DNA of 64,000 nucleotides from Ruegeria lacuscaerulensis (GCF_013033355.1 NZ_WQDY01000015.1:31586-95585), one strand, 5' to 3'. Positions 36,980 to 45,859 are shown, counted from the stretch's first letter. Translations and numbers: made by a program. The notes: generated by a model not told the origin, from the sequence alone.

Positions 36980-37843
36980 CTATTTCAGGGCTTCGAAGAT
37001 CGCATCGCAGAAATCGACCGTGTTGATCTTCAAAAACTGGCGAATTGCAGCCGGACTTGGATGATGCGGATCTTTGACACGACCGGCTTCGTTGCGGCGA
37101 AAATATTTTGGTTTGCCCTCAATGGCCGCGCGCGTCTTTGCATTAAACCCTTCCACGGCAATACACTGGGCATCGGCACGCTCGAACGCCCGGGCAATGG
37201 CCGTTTGAGCTTTCATCCGCTTGTCGTTTGTTTTTTTCAGGTAGACCGGCGCGCTTGAGATAAAGACGCAAGGCATATCCTTGGGCACCTGTTCCAGAGT
37301 CTTGGACACATCCTGTGCGACCGCTTCTGGTGAGTTTGCCCAGCGATCGGCCGAGTTGCCCAGAAAAGTCAGGACCAACAAACCGGGATCATAGTAGTTT
37401 TCGGCAAACATAGCCTCAAACGCGGTTTGTTTGGGTTTGCAGAACTGATAAGATGAGCCTTTTCCGATCTGGATGAAAACACGATCAGGGTTTCCATCGA
37501 TCCCATAGGCACCAGCGTTAACACCAAATTTCTTGTCTACATCGCAGATTGCACCGCGTGTCGGCCCGCTGACGGATGTCCAAGATTGCAACGAGGTGGA
37601 CCGTACACCGATCGCCGCCGTTTGACGCGCGCCAAGCTTTTCCAGCAACCGAGTGCGTTCTGCTGTCATATTGCAGCGTTGTGGCAAGTCTTGGAAGAAT
37701 CGGGTGTATTCCTTTCCTGCCCCAAAAGAGATCTGACTGTCGCCCAGCACCAAAATGTCGGGTTGCGCCAGCGCAGGCACTGAACCCAGCGACAGTATCG
37801 CCACAAGCGCAGTGCGCAAGATTGATCGTCCCATGTGTGTCAC
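36980..37843 (-). CDS. Exported SGNH/GDSL-hydrolase-like protein, copy 2
   Basis: 287 aa from GTG 37843, where GAAGG lies 7 bp upstream (an ATG three codons later is also possible). Signal peptide ends near PALAQ. Motifs match its downstream neighbour: LGDSQISFGAG, TFLGNSADRWANSPEA, and KDPHHPSPAA for the Asp/His pair. Both paralogues share the odd NAGAYG segment and Cys residues near the same positions, suggesting disulphides in the periplasm. Same strand as copy 1, 22 bp apart, so they are probably co-transcribed. Confidence 0.75.
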   Translation of the reverse strand: MTHMGRSILRTALVAILSLGSVPALAQPDILVLGDSQISFGAGKEYTRFFQDLPQRCNMTAERTRLLEKLGARQTAAIGVRSTSLQSWTSVSGPTRGAICDVDKKFGVNAGAYGIDGNPDRVFIQIGKGSSYQFCKPKQTAFEAMFAENYYDPGLLVLTFLGNSADRWANSPEAVAQDVSKTLEQVPKDMPCVFISSAPVYLKKTNDKRMKAQTAIARAFERADAQCIAVEGFNAKTRAAIEGKPKYFRRNEAGRVKDPHHPSPAAIRQFLKINTVDFCDAIFEALK

Positions 37844-37974
37844 GCGGCTACCTTCGATGAGAACCAACTGTGCATCCAAATCCTAACTGATCGGTAAAAC
37901 ATGGCCTAACCGGCGATGAAATACCAATCAAGACCCGGTTACAGTTAGCGGAGCCACTCAGATTGGAACGTGAG

Positions 37975-38712
37975 TTATCGGGAAAATCGTTCGGGCGACA
38001 AGTTGGGCAACGCGGACAGTAGATCGGTGACCCTGCCGTGGCACAGTGCCAGCGGTCCTTTTGGGTTTAGGGAAATATGGGCCCATACTGCAGGGCGCAG
38101 TGCCATTTTCCGCCAGTGGTGCAAAAGCATCAGTCGTATCGCAGCTTGGGGCAAGGATTGCATGCGATGAATTTCGGCAGAAGCTGCAAGGTCAAAGATG
38201 CGCGACGCCTGACGTAGAACATTGTCCTGCACAAGACCGCTCGAGAACCACTCGGGCGGAGGGTAGTCATCAAACTTTAGCGTCACGACGTTTTCGGCTT
38301 TGGCAGCAGCTGAGGCGGGCATCAGAACCAGCGCTTTGTCGATTGGAATCGATAAGGGTGGCGCTGCGAATCCTTGACGACCCCAGCAGATTACCCAGCC
38401 TTCGGGGTATTTGGCGTCTTGACGATATACATCCTCATAGGCGGCCCGGGTTTCTGATAGGCCATGTGAAGAAAGGCGATAGGTAACTTCGCGCCCCGAT
38501 TTTGTTGACTCGATCCAACCGTCTTTTCTAAGGCGATGCAAGGCGACACGCATGGCTTCGGTTTTGATCCCAACACGACCAAGTAGCAGCCCCAAGTCTT
38601 TGCCTGTAATTTCTTTGCCGTTCATGTCACCGAACAGGGTAACGATCAGCGACCAGGTCTTGATCGGTTCCAGCGCAACAAGTTCTTCAATCAGTTTTTC
38701 GGCTGAATTCAA
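37975..38712 (-). CDS. paaX: PaaX-family transcriptional repressor
   Basis: 245 aa. An N-terminal winged helix (about 15-80: IKTWSLIVTLFGDM, MRVALHRLRKDGWIESTKSG) and a C-terminal PaaX domain ending RPAVWAHISLNPKGPLALCH. PaaX proteins repress phenylacetate genes and release DNA on binding phenylacetyl-CoA. It lies 83 bp past the end of paaZ on the same strand. The first codon is TTG at 38712; the family needs the residues it adds, since the next ATG is after the TWSLI segment. The local TetR gene may share control. Confidence 0.88.
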   Translation of the reverse strand: MNSAEKLIEELVALEPIKTWSLIVTLFGDMNGKEITGKDLGLLLGRVGIKTEAMRVALHRLRKDGWIESTKSGREVTYRLSSHGLSETRAAYEDVYRQDAKYPEGWVICWGRQGFAAPPLSIPIDKALVLMPASAAAKAENVVTLKFDDYPPPEWFSSGLVQDNVLRQASRIFDLAASAEIHRMQSLPQAAIRLMLLHHWRKMALRPAVWAHISLNPKGPLALCHGRVTDLLSALPNLSPERFSR

Positions 38713-38795
38713 ATCTAGGTTTCCAAATGGCCGGTTCGCAGGCTGGCCTATTAGATATCATGCCAATGTCTTGTGTGGCCACGGAAAACCGACGC

Positions 38796-40835
38796 TCAAC
38801 CTCGGGAATATGCATTCATTGTCAGAAGATCGTACTCGGCTGCCCGGTCGCCATTCTGGTTTGTCAGTGTCACATGCCAGCGAACCTCGCCATAGTCTTG
38901 GTTACGCGGAGTTTTCTGCTTGACCGTCAGATGAACTTGAATGCTGTCTCCGGCTTGTACGGGCTTAAGGAACCTCAGATTGTCGAGCCCGGTATTCGCC
39001 AGAACTGGCCCTTCATCTGGTTGCACGAACAACCCCGCAGCGAAGCTGAGTAACAGATACCCATGTGCCACCCGTCCCGGGAAAAACGGGTTCCGCTTTG
39101 CGGCAGCTTCGTCCATATGCGCATAGAATGTGTCGCCGGTAAAATGTGCGAAAGTTTCAATGTCGGCCAAAGAGATTTCTCGGGACGCGGTGTGTAACGT
39201 CTCACCTATTTCTAGTTCATGGAAGGTGCGGGTAAAGGGGTGTGCATCGCGGATGACCTCTGATGAGCCGGCCGTCCATTTTCGGTTAATCCGCGTCAGA
39301 ATATCGGGGCTGCCCTGAACCGCAGTGCGCTGCATGTAGTGCAGCACGCCCCGAACGCCTCCCAGCTCTTCGCCGCCGCCCGCGCGTCCTGGGCCACCAT
39401 GCACCATGTGCGGCAGCGGAGAGCCATGGCCCGTGCTTTCGTTCATAGATTGTCGGTTGTTGAAGTACAGTCGACCGTGAAACGCGCCCGCACCCAAGGC
39501 GGCTTGTCGGGCAAAGTCGCCGTCGTTGGTGATGACCGAGGCAACAAGGCTGCCTTTGCCCTTGTTGGTCAGGCGAAGGGCATGATCAATATCGTGGTAA
39601 GGCATGACGGTCGAAACCGGCCCAAAGGCTTCGACATCATGAACGTATTGCGCTGTATCTGGGGTTTCGCAATAAAACAGCATGGGTGGCACGAACGCGC
39701 CTTTTTCGCGGTCCGCACCCGAAACCTGAAACTTTTCTGGGTGGCCAAAAACGCGAGTCGCATCCTGCTCGATCAGGGCGGCCTTCTGCAAAACGTCCCG
39801 GCGTTGCGCCTGAGAGACCAGCGGCCCCATCTGCGTCGCCGTGTCCGAGGGATCGCCTATAATTGTCCGCTCAAGGGTTTTCCGCAACGCTGTAATCACC
39901 GCTTCGACCTGTGGTTCAGGCACAATAATCCGACGAATGGCAGTGCATTTCTGCCCAGCCTTTGCCGTCATCTCGCGGGTAATTTCCTTGATGAATAGGT
40001 CGAATTCGGGCGTGCCTACTTCCGCATCGGGTCCGAGAATTGAGGCATTCAGGCTGTCTTGCTCGGCAATAAAACGGGTTGCGTAATTCAAAATGCTCGG
40101 TGTGCTACGCAGTTCAAGAGCCGTTTGCGCCGAGCCGGTAAAGCTGACCACATCTTGCGATCCGACGTGGTCTAGCAGCGCACCAATATCGCCCGAGATC
40201 AGCTGTACTGCACCATCTGGCAACAAGCCGCTTTCGAGCATGATGCGAACACATAACTCGGTTACGTAACAGGTGGCTGTCGCCGGTTTGACGATTGCCG
40301 GCACCCCGGCCAGTAAGGTGGGCGCAAGCTTTTCCAGCATGCCCCAGACCGGAAAATTGAACGCATTGATGTGGACAGCGGCGCCCGTCAACGAGGTGCA
40401 GATATGTTGCCCCAAAAAGGTTCCACTGCGGGACAGTTGCTCGATATTGCCGTCCAGATAGATCGTATCATCTGGCATCTCACGCCGACCTTTGCTGGCA
40501 AAGACCAGCAACGTGCCGATCCCCCCATCAATGTCGATCAGGTGGTCCTTGTGCGTAGACCCGGTCGCGAAAGAGGCGTCATAAAGTGCCTTTTTGTGCT
40601 GGCCCAAATGCAGCGCAAGTGCCTTCAGCATGCGGGCTCGATCATGGAAAGTCATGGCCCTCAACGCCGAACCGCCTTTGGCACGCGCATATTTCAGCAT
40701 GGCTTCGGTGTCCAAAGCACTGTTGCCTGCCCGTGCAATCAAATCTCCGGTCACCGCGGAATGGATATCCCGCGCGGCGCTGTCACAGCCAATCCATTGA
40801 CCGGCTACATAACTTTCAACGTTCTGAACTGCCAT
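38796..40835 (-). CDS. paaZ: Bifunctional oxepin-CoA hydrolase / 3-oxo-5,6-dehydrosuberyl-CoA semialdehyde dehydrogenase
   Basis: 679-aa fusion that opens the oxepin ring and oxidises the resulting aldehyde. The aldehyde dehydrogenase part (1-520) has FNFPVWGMLEKLAPTLLAG, the catalytic Glu region (RFIAEQDSLNASILG) and Cys in KAGQKCTAIRR. The C-terminal MaoC-like hydratase (about 535-679) has FTGDTFYAHMDEAAAKRNPF, then VAHGYLLLSFAAGLF. Full length, so both halves should work. It is divergent from the paaG remnant/paaI/paaK unit, with a palindrome between. Confidence 0.95.
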   Translation of the reverse strand: MAVQNVESYVAGQWIGCDSAARDIHSAVTGDLIARAGNSALDTEAMLKYARAKGGSALRAMTFHDRARMLKALALHLGQHKKALYDASFATGSTHKDHLIDIDGGIGTLLVFASKGRREMPDDTIYLDGNIEQLSRSGTFLGQHICTSLTGAAVHINAFNFPVWGMLEKLAPTLLAGVPAIVKPATATCYVTELCVRIMLESGLLPDGAVQLISGDIGALLDHVGSQDVVSFTGSAQTALELRSTPSILNYATRFIAEQDSLNASILGPDAEVGTPEFDLFIKEITREMTAKAGQKCTAIRRIIVPEPQVEAVITALRKTLERTIIGDPSDTATQMGPLVSQAQRRDVLQKAALIEQDATRVFGHPEKFQVSGADREKGAFVPPMLFYCETPDTAQYVHDVEAFGPVSTVMPYHDIDHALRLTNKGKGSLVASVITNDGDFARQAALGAGAFHGRLYFNNRQSMNESTGHGSPLPHMVHGGPGRAGGGEELGGVRGVLHYMQRTAVQGSPDILTRINRKWTAGSSEVIRDAHPFTRTFHELEIGETLHTASREISLADIETFAHFTGDTFYAHMDEAAAKRNPFFPGRVAHGYLLLSFAAGLFVQPDEGPVLANTGLDNLRFLKPVQAGDSIQVHLTVKQKTPRNQDYGEVRWHVTLTNQNGDRAAEYDLLTMNAYSRG

Positions 40836-40873
40836 TTCGGGACCTCTACAATGGTGTTGTTCATTAATTGACC

Positions 40874-40885
40874 AACCGGACGGTT
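40874..40885. promoter_or_regulatory. Palindrome AACCG-GA-CGGTT in the paaZ / paaI divergent promoter
   Basis: A 5-bp inverted repeat with 2-bp centre, within TTGACCAACCGGACGGTT, between the divergent paaZ and paaI-paaK units. The form is common for TetR-family operators, and a TetR gene lies 2 kb away. Inference only. Confidence 0.45.
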
Positions 40886-40931
40886 TATGAAATGTTTAAA
40901 TTGAAGGTTGCTTAAGATCAAGGAGTATACA

Positions 40932-41168
40932 GTGCTTGCCACGCGACACGCAGGTTGGGACGGGTTCACAGTGAATCGACCTGATCAGATGAGCAATTTG
41001 ACCAATGAAATGCACCGTACCTTTCGTGATGCCTTGAATTGCGCGAATGTTGCGCAAAACGTTTTGATCAGTGAGGCGAGGCAGCAGCGCATTGAACCAG
41101 ACGCCTATGCCGTAAACAGCTCGGCTGTCAGGACAAGACGATCATCGCCTTGGCATGTGGTATCGTAG
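40932..41168 (+). pseudogene. paaG: Remnant of paaG (enoyl-CoA isomerase), internally deleted
   Basis: A short frame keeps a good ribosome site (AAGGAG, 6 bp from GTG 40932) and an N-terminal crotonase segment: VLATRHAGWDGFTVNRPD, QMSNLTNEMHRTFRDAL. That is the start of a PaaG-type 1,2-epoxyphenylacetyl-CoA isomerase. After about 45 residues the similarity stops; the following EARQQRIEPDAYA may be a trace of the C-terminus, in which case roughly 200 residues are lost. The frame ends at a stop at 41166. It is read as a non-functional relic just upstream of paaI. This explains a gene gap in an otherwise near-complete paa locus. Confidence 0.65.
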
Positions 41169-41205
41169 TGGTCACGGATACGGCCAAAAGCCCAAGGGTA
41201 CAGTT

Positions 41206-41631
41206 ATGACGCCCAAGGAACGCGCGGAACAGGCGGCCCGAACGATGTGGGGTAATGATCAGGCAAGCCCTTGGGTGGGAATGCAGGTCGAAGCAGTGGA
41301 TGAAGGGCAGGCGGTTCTGACGCTGACAGTAGAAAAGCACCACACCAACGGGCACGGCATTTGTCATGGAGGCGTGATCTATATGCTGGCCGATAGTGCA
41401 TTCGCGTTTGCCTGCAACAGCCGGAACCAATCGACGGTCGCGCAACACAACTCAATTACCTACATCGCGCCCGGTCAGTTGGGCGATCGCCTGACCGCAA
41501 CAGCGACCGAGGTCAGCCTGACTGGGCGGAGCGGAATCTATGATGTGACCGTGGTCAATCAGACGAACACAGTTGTAGCAGTGTTTCGCGGTTGCTCTCG
41601 GGCGGTGCGCGGTCACGTGTTCGAGGAATAG
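41206..41631 (+). CDS. paaI: Phenylacetate-degradation thioesterase
   Basis: 141-aa hotdog thioesterase that rescues CoA from dead-end hydroxyphenylacetyl-CoA products. Family blocks: HHTNGHGICHGGVIYMLADS, with the catalytic Asp near the helix end, and FAFACNSRNQSTVAQHNSI. AAGGG lies 7 bp before the ATG at 41206; an upstream in-frame start would overlap the paaG relic and adds an unconserved tail. It lies 11 bp before paaK. Confidence 0.93.
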   Translation: MTPKERAEQAARTMWGNDQASPWVGMQVEAVDEGQAVLTLTVEKHHTNGHGICHGGVIYMLADSAFAFACNSRNQSTVAQHNSITYIAPGQLGDRLTATATEVSLTGRSGIYDVTVVNQTNTVVAVFRGCSRAVRGHVFEE

Positions 41632-41642
41632 CGGAGGAGTTC

Positions 41643-42944
41643 ATGAAAGACCTAACACCGGCCCGAAACACGCTTGATCCGATAGAGATTGCTTCCATCG
41701 ACGAAATTAGAAGCCTGCAGTTGGACCGTCTGAGATGGTCTCTGCGCCACGCTTACGAAAACGTTCCGATGTATCGCCAACGGTTCGACGCGGCGGGGGT
41801 CCATCCGGATGATCTGCGATCTCTAAGTGACCTGTCGAAATTCCCTTTTACTCACAAAGACGATCTGCGTGCCAACTATCCATTTGGGCTTTTCGCTGTT
41901 CCTCGGGAAGAAATCGTGCGGGTCCATGCATCATCCGGGACGACTGGTAAACCAACGGTGGTGGGCTATACTCCGAAAGATATTGATAACTGGGCCGGAC
42001 TTGTGGCGCGATCCATGCGGGCCAGCGGTACTAAACCAGGAGAAATAGTGCACATCGCCTATGGCTATGGCCTGTTCACAGGGGGGCTGGGCGCGCACTA
42101 CGGGGCCGAGCGTCTGAACTGCACGGTTGTTCCTGTCTCCGGTGGCATGACAGAACGCCAAGTGATGCTGATACAGGACTTCAAACCCAGCACGATCATG
42201 GTCACTCCGTCCTATATGCTTAACATACTGGAGCAGTTTCACACGGCTGGTATTGATCCGCGCGATACCTCTTTGGATGTGGGAATCTTTGGCGCCGAAC
42301 CCTGGACGAACGCAATGAGGGCAGAGGTTGAGGATGCTTTCGACATGCATGCAGTCGACATCTATGGCCTGTCCGAAATCATGGGGCCAGGCGTTGCAAA
42401 TGAGTGCGTCGAGACCAAGGACGGGCTGCATATCTGGGAGGACCACTTCTACCCGGAAATCATTGACCCGGAGACGGGTGAAGTGCTGCCAGATGGCGAG
42501 CTGGGTGAGCTGGTCTTTACGACCCTGACCAAAGAGGGCATGCCAATGATCCGCTATCGCACTCGCGATCTGACGCGGCTTTTGCCCGGAACGGCGCGAT
42601 CAATGCGGAGAATGGAGAAAATCACCGGCCGATCCGATGACATGATCATCCTCAGGGGCGTGAATGTCTTTCCGACCCAGATCGAAGAGCTTGTTCTGGC
42701 AGCCCCGGATCTGGCGCCGCATTTCCAGATAGAGCTGTCCCGCACGGGCCGGATGGACGATATGACGGTACGCGTTGAAACCGGCGCGCCAGAGGACATG
42801 CGCGAAGGTATTGCCGGGGCCTTGTCCAAGAAGATTAAAGATACCATAGGGATCGGCGCATCGGTGAACGTTGGTGCTCCGGGCAGTGTCGAGCGCAGCC
42901 AGGGCAAAGCCCGTCGAGTAGTTGACAACAGGCCAAAGGAGTAA
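41643..42944 (+). CDS. paaK: Phenylacetate-CoA ligase
   Basis: 433-aa adenylate-forming enzyme, the first step: phenylacetate plus ATP and CoA to phenylacetyl-CoA, AMP and PPi. It has the P-loop-like VHASSGTTGKPTVVGYT, the DIYGLSEIMGPGVANEC block, the RYRTRDLT hinge and the C-terminal RSDDMIILRGVNVFPTQIE. GGAGGAG precedes the ATG at 41643. It is followed 4 bp later by a TetR regulator gene whose start (GTG) has its own AAAGGAG overlapping the paaK stop. Confidence 0.96.
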   Translation: MKDLTPARNTLDPIEIASIDEIRSLQLDRLRWSLRHAYENVPMYRQRFDAAGVHPDDLRSLSDLSKFPFTHKDDLRANYPFGLFAVPREEIVRVHASSGTTGKPTVVGYTPKDIDNWAGLVARSMRASGTKPGEIVHIAYGYGLFTGGLGAHYGAERLNCTVVPVSGGMTERQVMLIQDFKPSTIMVTPSYMLNILEQFHTAGIDPRDTSLDVGIFGAEPWTNAMRAEVEDAFDMHAVDIYGLSEIMGPGVANECVETKDGLHIWEDHFYPEIIDPETGEVLPDGELGELVFTTLTKEGMPMIRYRTRDLTRLLPGTARSMRRMEKITGRSDDMIILRGVNVFPTQIEELVLAAPDLAPHFQIELSRTGRMDDMTVRVETGAPEDMREGIAGALSKKIKDTIGIGASVNVGAPGSVERSQGKARRVVDNRPKE

Positions 42945-42948
42945 ACCC

Positions 42949-43575
42949 GTGGCGCGGACGATCGCTAAGGACCATGACAAGAAGCGTCAGAGCATCCTCG
43001 CGGTGGCTGCCAATGTGTTCGCCCATGAAGGCATCGCACGGGCTTCGATGAATCAAGTCGCCAAAGCCGCGGGTATATCGAAGGCGAATATTTACCACTA
43101 TTATGACAGCAAAGAAGCACTGCTGTTCGACATTCTGGATACCTATCTGTCCGAGTTGAAGAACCGCGTCTCCGCAATTGATCTGGACGGGTATCCACCC
43201 GAAGAACAGTTGCATCTGATCCTGCGCGAATATCTGCTGGCCTATGAAGGGATGGATTACGAACACACCATTCAAAGCGAAGGTGTCTCTCTGCTGCCCG
43301 AGCATATGCAGAAGGTGCTTAAAGCCTATCAAAAAGACATGGTAGCGCAGATGAGCAACATTCTGAACGCGATCAGTGGTGGCAAGCTGCAAGACGATGG
43401 CAGCCTGCTGCGTGAGGTGACCATGTCTGTGTTCGGAATGCTGAACTGGTATTACATGTGGCATCCAAAGGCGACACGTGCTGATCGCGAAGGATATGCC
43501 AAAACGGTTGCCCGTTTCACCGTGGCGGGCTTGCCCGGAGTGTTAAGCAACGTTCAATGCCCGGCCTCATCATAG
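42949..43575 (+). CDS. TetR-family regulator, PaaR-like
   Basis: 208 aa. The N-terminal HTH (about 15-60) reads QSILAVAANVFAHEGIARAS, MNQVAKAAGISKANIYHYY. The C-terminal ligand domain is of the TetR_C type found in regulators of aromatic degradation. It is co-transcribed with paaK (GTG start 4 bp after its stop) and convergent with paaE, overlapping its end by 22 bp. By position it is a PaaR-type regulator of the paa genes, acting alongside or instead of the PaaX protein; two regulators in one locus is notable. Confidence 0.88.
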   Translation: MARTIAKDHDKKRQSILAVAANVFAHEGIARASMNQVAKAAGISKANIYHYYDSKEALLFDILDTYLSELKNRVSAIDLDGYPPEEQLHLILREYLLAYEGMDYEHTIQSEGVSLLPEHMQKVLKAYQKDMVAQMSNILNAISGGKLQDDGSLLREVTMSVFGMLNWYYMWHPKATRADREGYAKTVARFTVAGLPGVLSNVQCPASS

Positions 43576-44621
43576 TCCCAAACAACTTTCTCTGAAACTG
43601 CAAAGCACTGACAGGTCAGAACAAAACCGGCTTCAACCTCGTAATCCTCAAGGGCGTGGTTGGCGACCATTTCTACCTCACCTTCAAGGACCTTGGCCTT
43701 GCAGGTCGAACAAACACCTGCTTTACAGGCGTGGGGCGCATCCAGGTTTTCGTCCAAAGCCGCTTCCAGCAAGCTTGTGTCTTTAGGTATGACAAGGCTT
43801 CTGGTTTCACCGCCCAACGTGACGCGACCTTTGACACCGCCAGTTTCGGCGGCTTTTGAGACAGCGCGTTTTCTGGCGCGCCCGGGTTGAGACGACGCGA
43901 AAAGTTCGAAACGGATTTGGTCCTTTCGCAATCCATGATCCTTAAGCGCCTGTGAAATGGCCAGCATCATTGGTTCGGGCCCACAGATGTAAGCCATCGA
44001 GACCGATTTAATGTCGATCCAGTGTCGAAACAGATCGGCGCATTTGGTTTGATCGACCCGGCCTTTGAACAATTCAATGTCCTGACTGTCATCCTCAAGA
44101 ACGTGGACGATGTTCAGCCGATGAAGGTAGCGGTTTTTCAGGTCCTCAAGCTCTTCCCGGAACATGATCGTATTTGGTGTGCGATTTGCATAGATCAAAG
44201 TGAACCGCGTAGACGCGTCCTCGGACAGGGCGGTCTTGAGAATGGACAGGACCGGAGTGATGCCCGAGCCGCCAGCAAACGCCAGATAGTGCGGCGCGTC
44301 GTCTTCGACTGCGGCATGAAAGTTGCCCATGGGAGGCATGGCGTCCATTACGTCCCCAACCTGCAGTTCGGTATTGGCCCATGTTGAGAACGCCCCGCCA
44401 TCCACACTTTTGATCCCAACCTGCAGGATGCCTTCATGCGGTGCCGCGCAGATAGAGTATGACCGGCGTAGTTCCTCGCCCTCGAAATCCCTTTTGAACG
44501 TCAGGTACTGACCAGGTGCAAAACCAAACTCTGCCACGTTTTCAGCTTGCAAAGTGACTACGACGGCGTCGCGGATGGTCTTTTGAATATCGGTGACTTT
44601 CAGAGGGTGGAAGTTGGTCAT
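43554..44621 (-). CDS. paaE: Phenylacetyl-CoA epoxidase reductase subunit
   Basis: 355-aa electron donor of the PaaABC(D)E epoxidase. An FAD domain (RRSYSICAAP) comes first, then an NAD domain (FAGGSGITPVLSI, YICGPEPMMLA). The plant-type [2Fe-2S] ferredoxin is at the C-terminus, with cysteines in HACKAGVCSTCKAKVLEGEV and LTCQCF. It passes electrons from NADPH to the di-iron centre of PaaA. Last gene of paaABCDE, 9 bp after paaD. GAGG precedes the ATG. Confidence 0.95.
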   Translation of the reverse strand: MTNFHPLKVTDIQKTIRDAVVVTLQAENVAEFGFAPGQYLTFKRDFEGEELRRSYSICAAPHEGILQVGIKSVDGGAFSTWANTELQVGDVMDAMPPMGNFHAAVEDDAPHYLAFAGGSGITPVLSILKTALSEDASTRFTLIYANRTPNTIMFREELEDLKNRYLHRLNIVHVLEDDSQDIELFKGRVDQTKCADLFRHWIDIKSVSMAYICGPEPMMLAISQALKDHGLRKDQIRFELFASSQPGRARKRAVSKAAETGGVKGRVTLGGETRSLVIPKDTSLLEAALDENLDAPHACKAGVCSTCKAKVLEGEVEMVANHALEDYEVEAGFVLTCQCFAVSEKVVWDYDEAGH

Positions 44622-44630
44622 ATTGGGACC

Positions 44631-45098
44631 TCAGATACACTTGAAATAGTCGAAGGGTTCCATGCAATCCTGACATCGCCATTGGGCCTTGCAGGGGGTC
44701 GAACCGAACTGGCTGATTTTTTCTACCCGCTTGGATTTGCAATGGGGGCATCGTTTGGGACCACCCGCAGCTTGGGGTGGGGCAATCCCGAATTCTTCCA
44801 GTCGGGCGCGGCCTTTTTCGGATAACCAGTCAGTCGTCCACGCCGGTGCGATGCGGGTTTGAATGTCCAGCTTGCCGATGCCGTTTTTTGCAAGTTCGGT
44901 TTCGATGTCCAACGCGATAACAGCCATGGCCGGGCAGCCGGAATAGGTCGGTGTGATCGTCACAGTCACATGGTCCTGCGCGACCTGCACCTCGCGGATC
45001 ACGCCGAGATCCACAACCGAGATGACTGGGATTTCAGGGTCAGGCACGGTGTCGAGCCAATCCCAGACCTGAGCCTCGGTCACCGCCATCATCGTCAC
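44631..45098 (-). CDS. paaD: PaaD, iron-sulphur assembly-type factor of the epoxidase
   Basis: 155-aa protein. The N-terminal MIP18/DUF59-like domain (DWLDTVPDPEIPVISVVDLG, then VTITPTYSGCPAMAV) suggests a role in maturing the Fe-S cluster of PaaE. A C-terminal zinc ribbon holds CPHCKSK and CKAQWRCQDCMEPFDYFKC. It is needed for activity in other species. The GTG at 45098 overlaps the paaC stop (GTGA); a GTG at 45101 or the ATG at 45092 are alternatives. Confidence 0.93.
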   Translation of the reverse strand: MTMMAVTEAQVWDWLDTVPDPEIPVISVVDLGVIREVQVAQDHVTVTITPTYSGCPAMAVIALDIETELAKNGIGKLDIQTRIAPAWTTDWLSEKGRARLEEFGIAPPQAAGGPKRCPHCKSKRVEKISQFGSTPCKAQWRCQDCMEPFDYFKCI

Positions 45099-45859
45099 CA
45101 CGTCGCGCCTGGATACGAGCGTTGAAGGGTTTGCATCACGGCCAGCATATGGCCCAGGTGTTCAGTGTGCCGAAATCCGGTTCGCCCTCCTTTTTGGGCA
45201 TAGTCGCCTTCCGGCAAAGTCAAGCACGCCTGCACCAGCACAGTCTGTACGGTTTCAAGCCACAGAGGTTTTATTTCTGAAAGCAATGGCGCGACACCCG
45301 CTGTCGCCATGGCATGATCGGTTTCGTCATCGACAAAGACTTCACCACTATACGGCCACAGGAAAGCAAGCGCTTCATCCATGCGCTTGTTGCTTTCCGC
45401 GGTGCCGTCCCCCAAGGCGATTACTGTGTGAGAAGACCTGTCCAAGTGATAGAGGGCCTCTTTCAAGCATTTTGCGGCGATTTCAGCCACTCGGGTGTCG
45501 GTGGAATTTTGCAGTTGCGTCAACCATGGTACTTGAAAGGCGTCATACAGGAATTGCCGCATCTGAGTGCGCCCGAAATCGCCGTTCGGGACCTCAAGCA
45601 TCAGCAAATTCCGGAAATCATAAACGTCACGTAGAAACGCCAGATCGTCGGCAGAGCGTCCGGCCCCTTCGACCTCAGCCGCATATCCTAGCCACAACTG
45701 GGTTTGCCCGATCTGATCCAAGGCCATATTGGCCAGCGCGATATCCTCTTCCAAAATCGGAGCGACCCCGCACCATTCCGAGGTTCGATGCCCCAGAACC
45801 AAAGCGTTGTCGCCTTGTCTCAGCAGAAACTCGAACAGTGGTTTTTGCGCCGCGTCCAT
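45095..45859 (-). CDS. paaC: Phenylacetyl-CoA epoxidase structural subunit PaaC
   Basis: 254 aa, ferritin-like helical fold but without a full di-iron site; forms the stabilising partner of PaaA in the heterohexamer. Seen: GDNALVLGHRTSEWCG, ALANMALDQIGQTQLWL, and LKEALYHLDRSSHTVIALGDG, all typical of PaaC. ATG at 45859 overlaps the paaB stop by one base (TGATG). It overlaps paaD by 4 bp. Confidence 0.95.
   Translation of the reverse strand: MDAAQKPLFEFLLRQGDNALVLGHRTSEWCGVAPILEEDIALANMALDQIGQTQLWLGYAAEVEGAGRSADDLAFLRDVYDFRNLLMLEVPNGDFGRTQMRQFLYDAFQVPWLTQLQNSTDTRVAEIAAKCLKEALYHLDRSSHTVIALGDGTAESNKRMDEALAFLWPYSGEVFVDDETDHAMATAGVAPLLSEIKPLWLETVQTVLVQACLTLPEGDYAQKGGRTGFRHTEHLGHMLAVMQTLQRSYPGATW

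Noticed and set aside
41043..41205. Trace of a paaH (3-hydroxyacyl-CoA dehydrogenase) C-terminus between the paaG relic and paaI
   Set aside because: The segment WYRSGHGYGQKPKG only vaguely recalls the family; too short to support.
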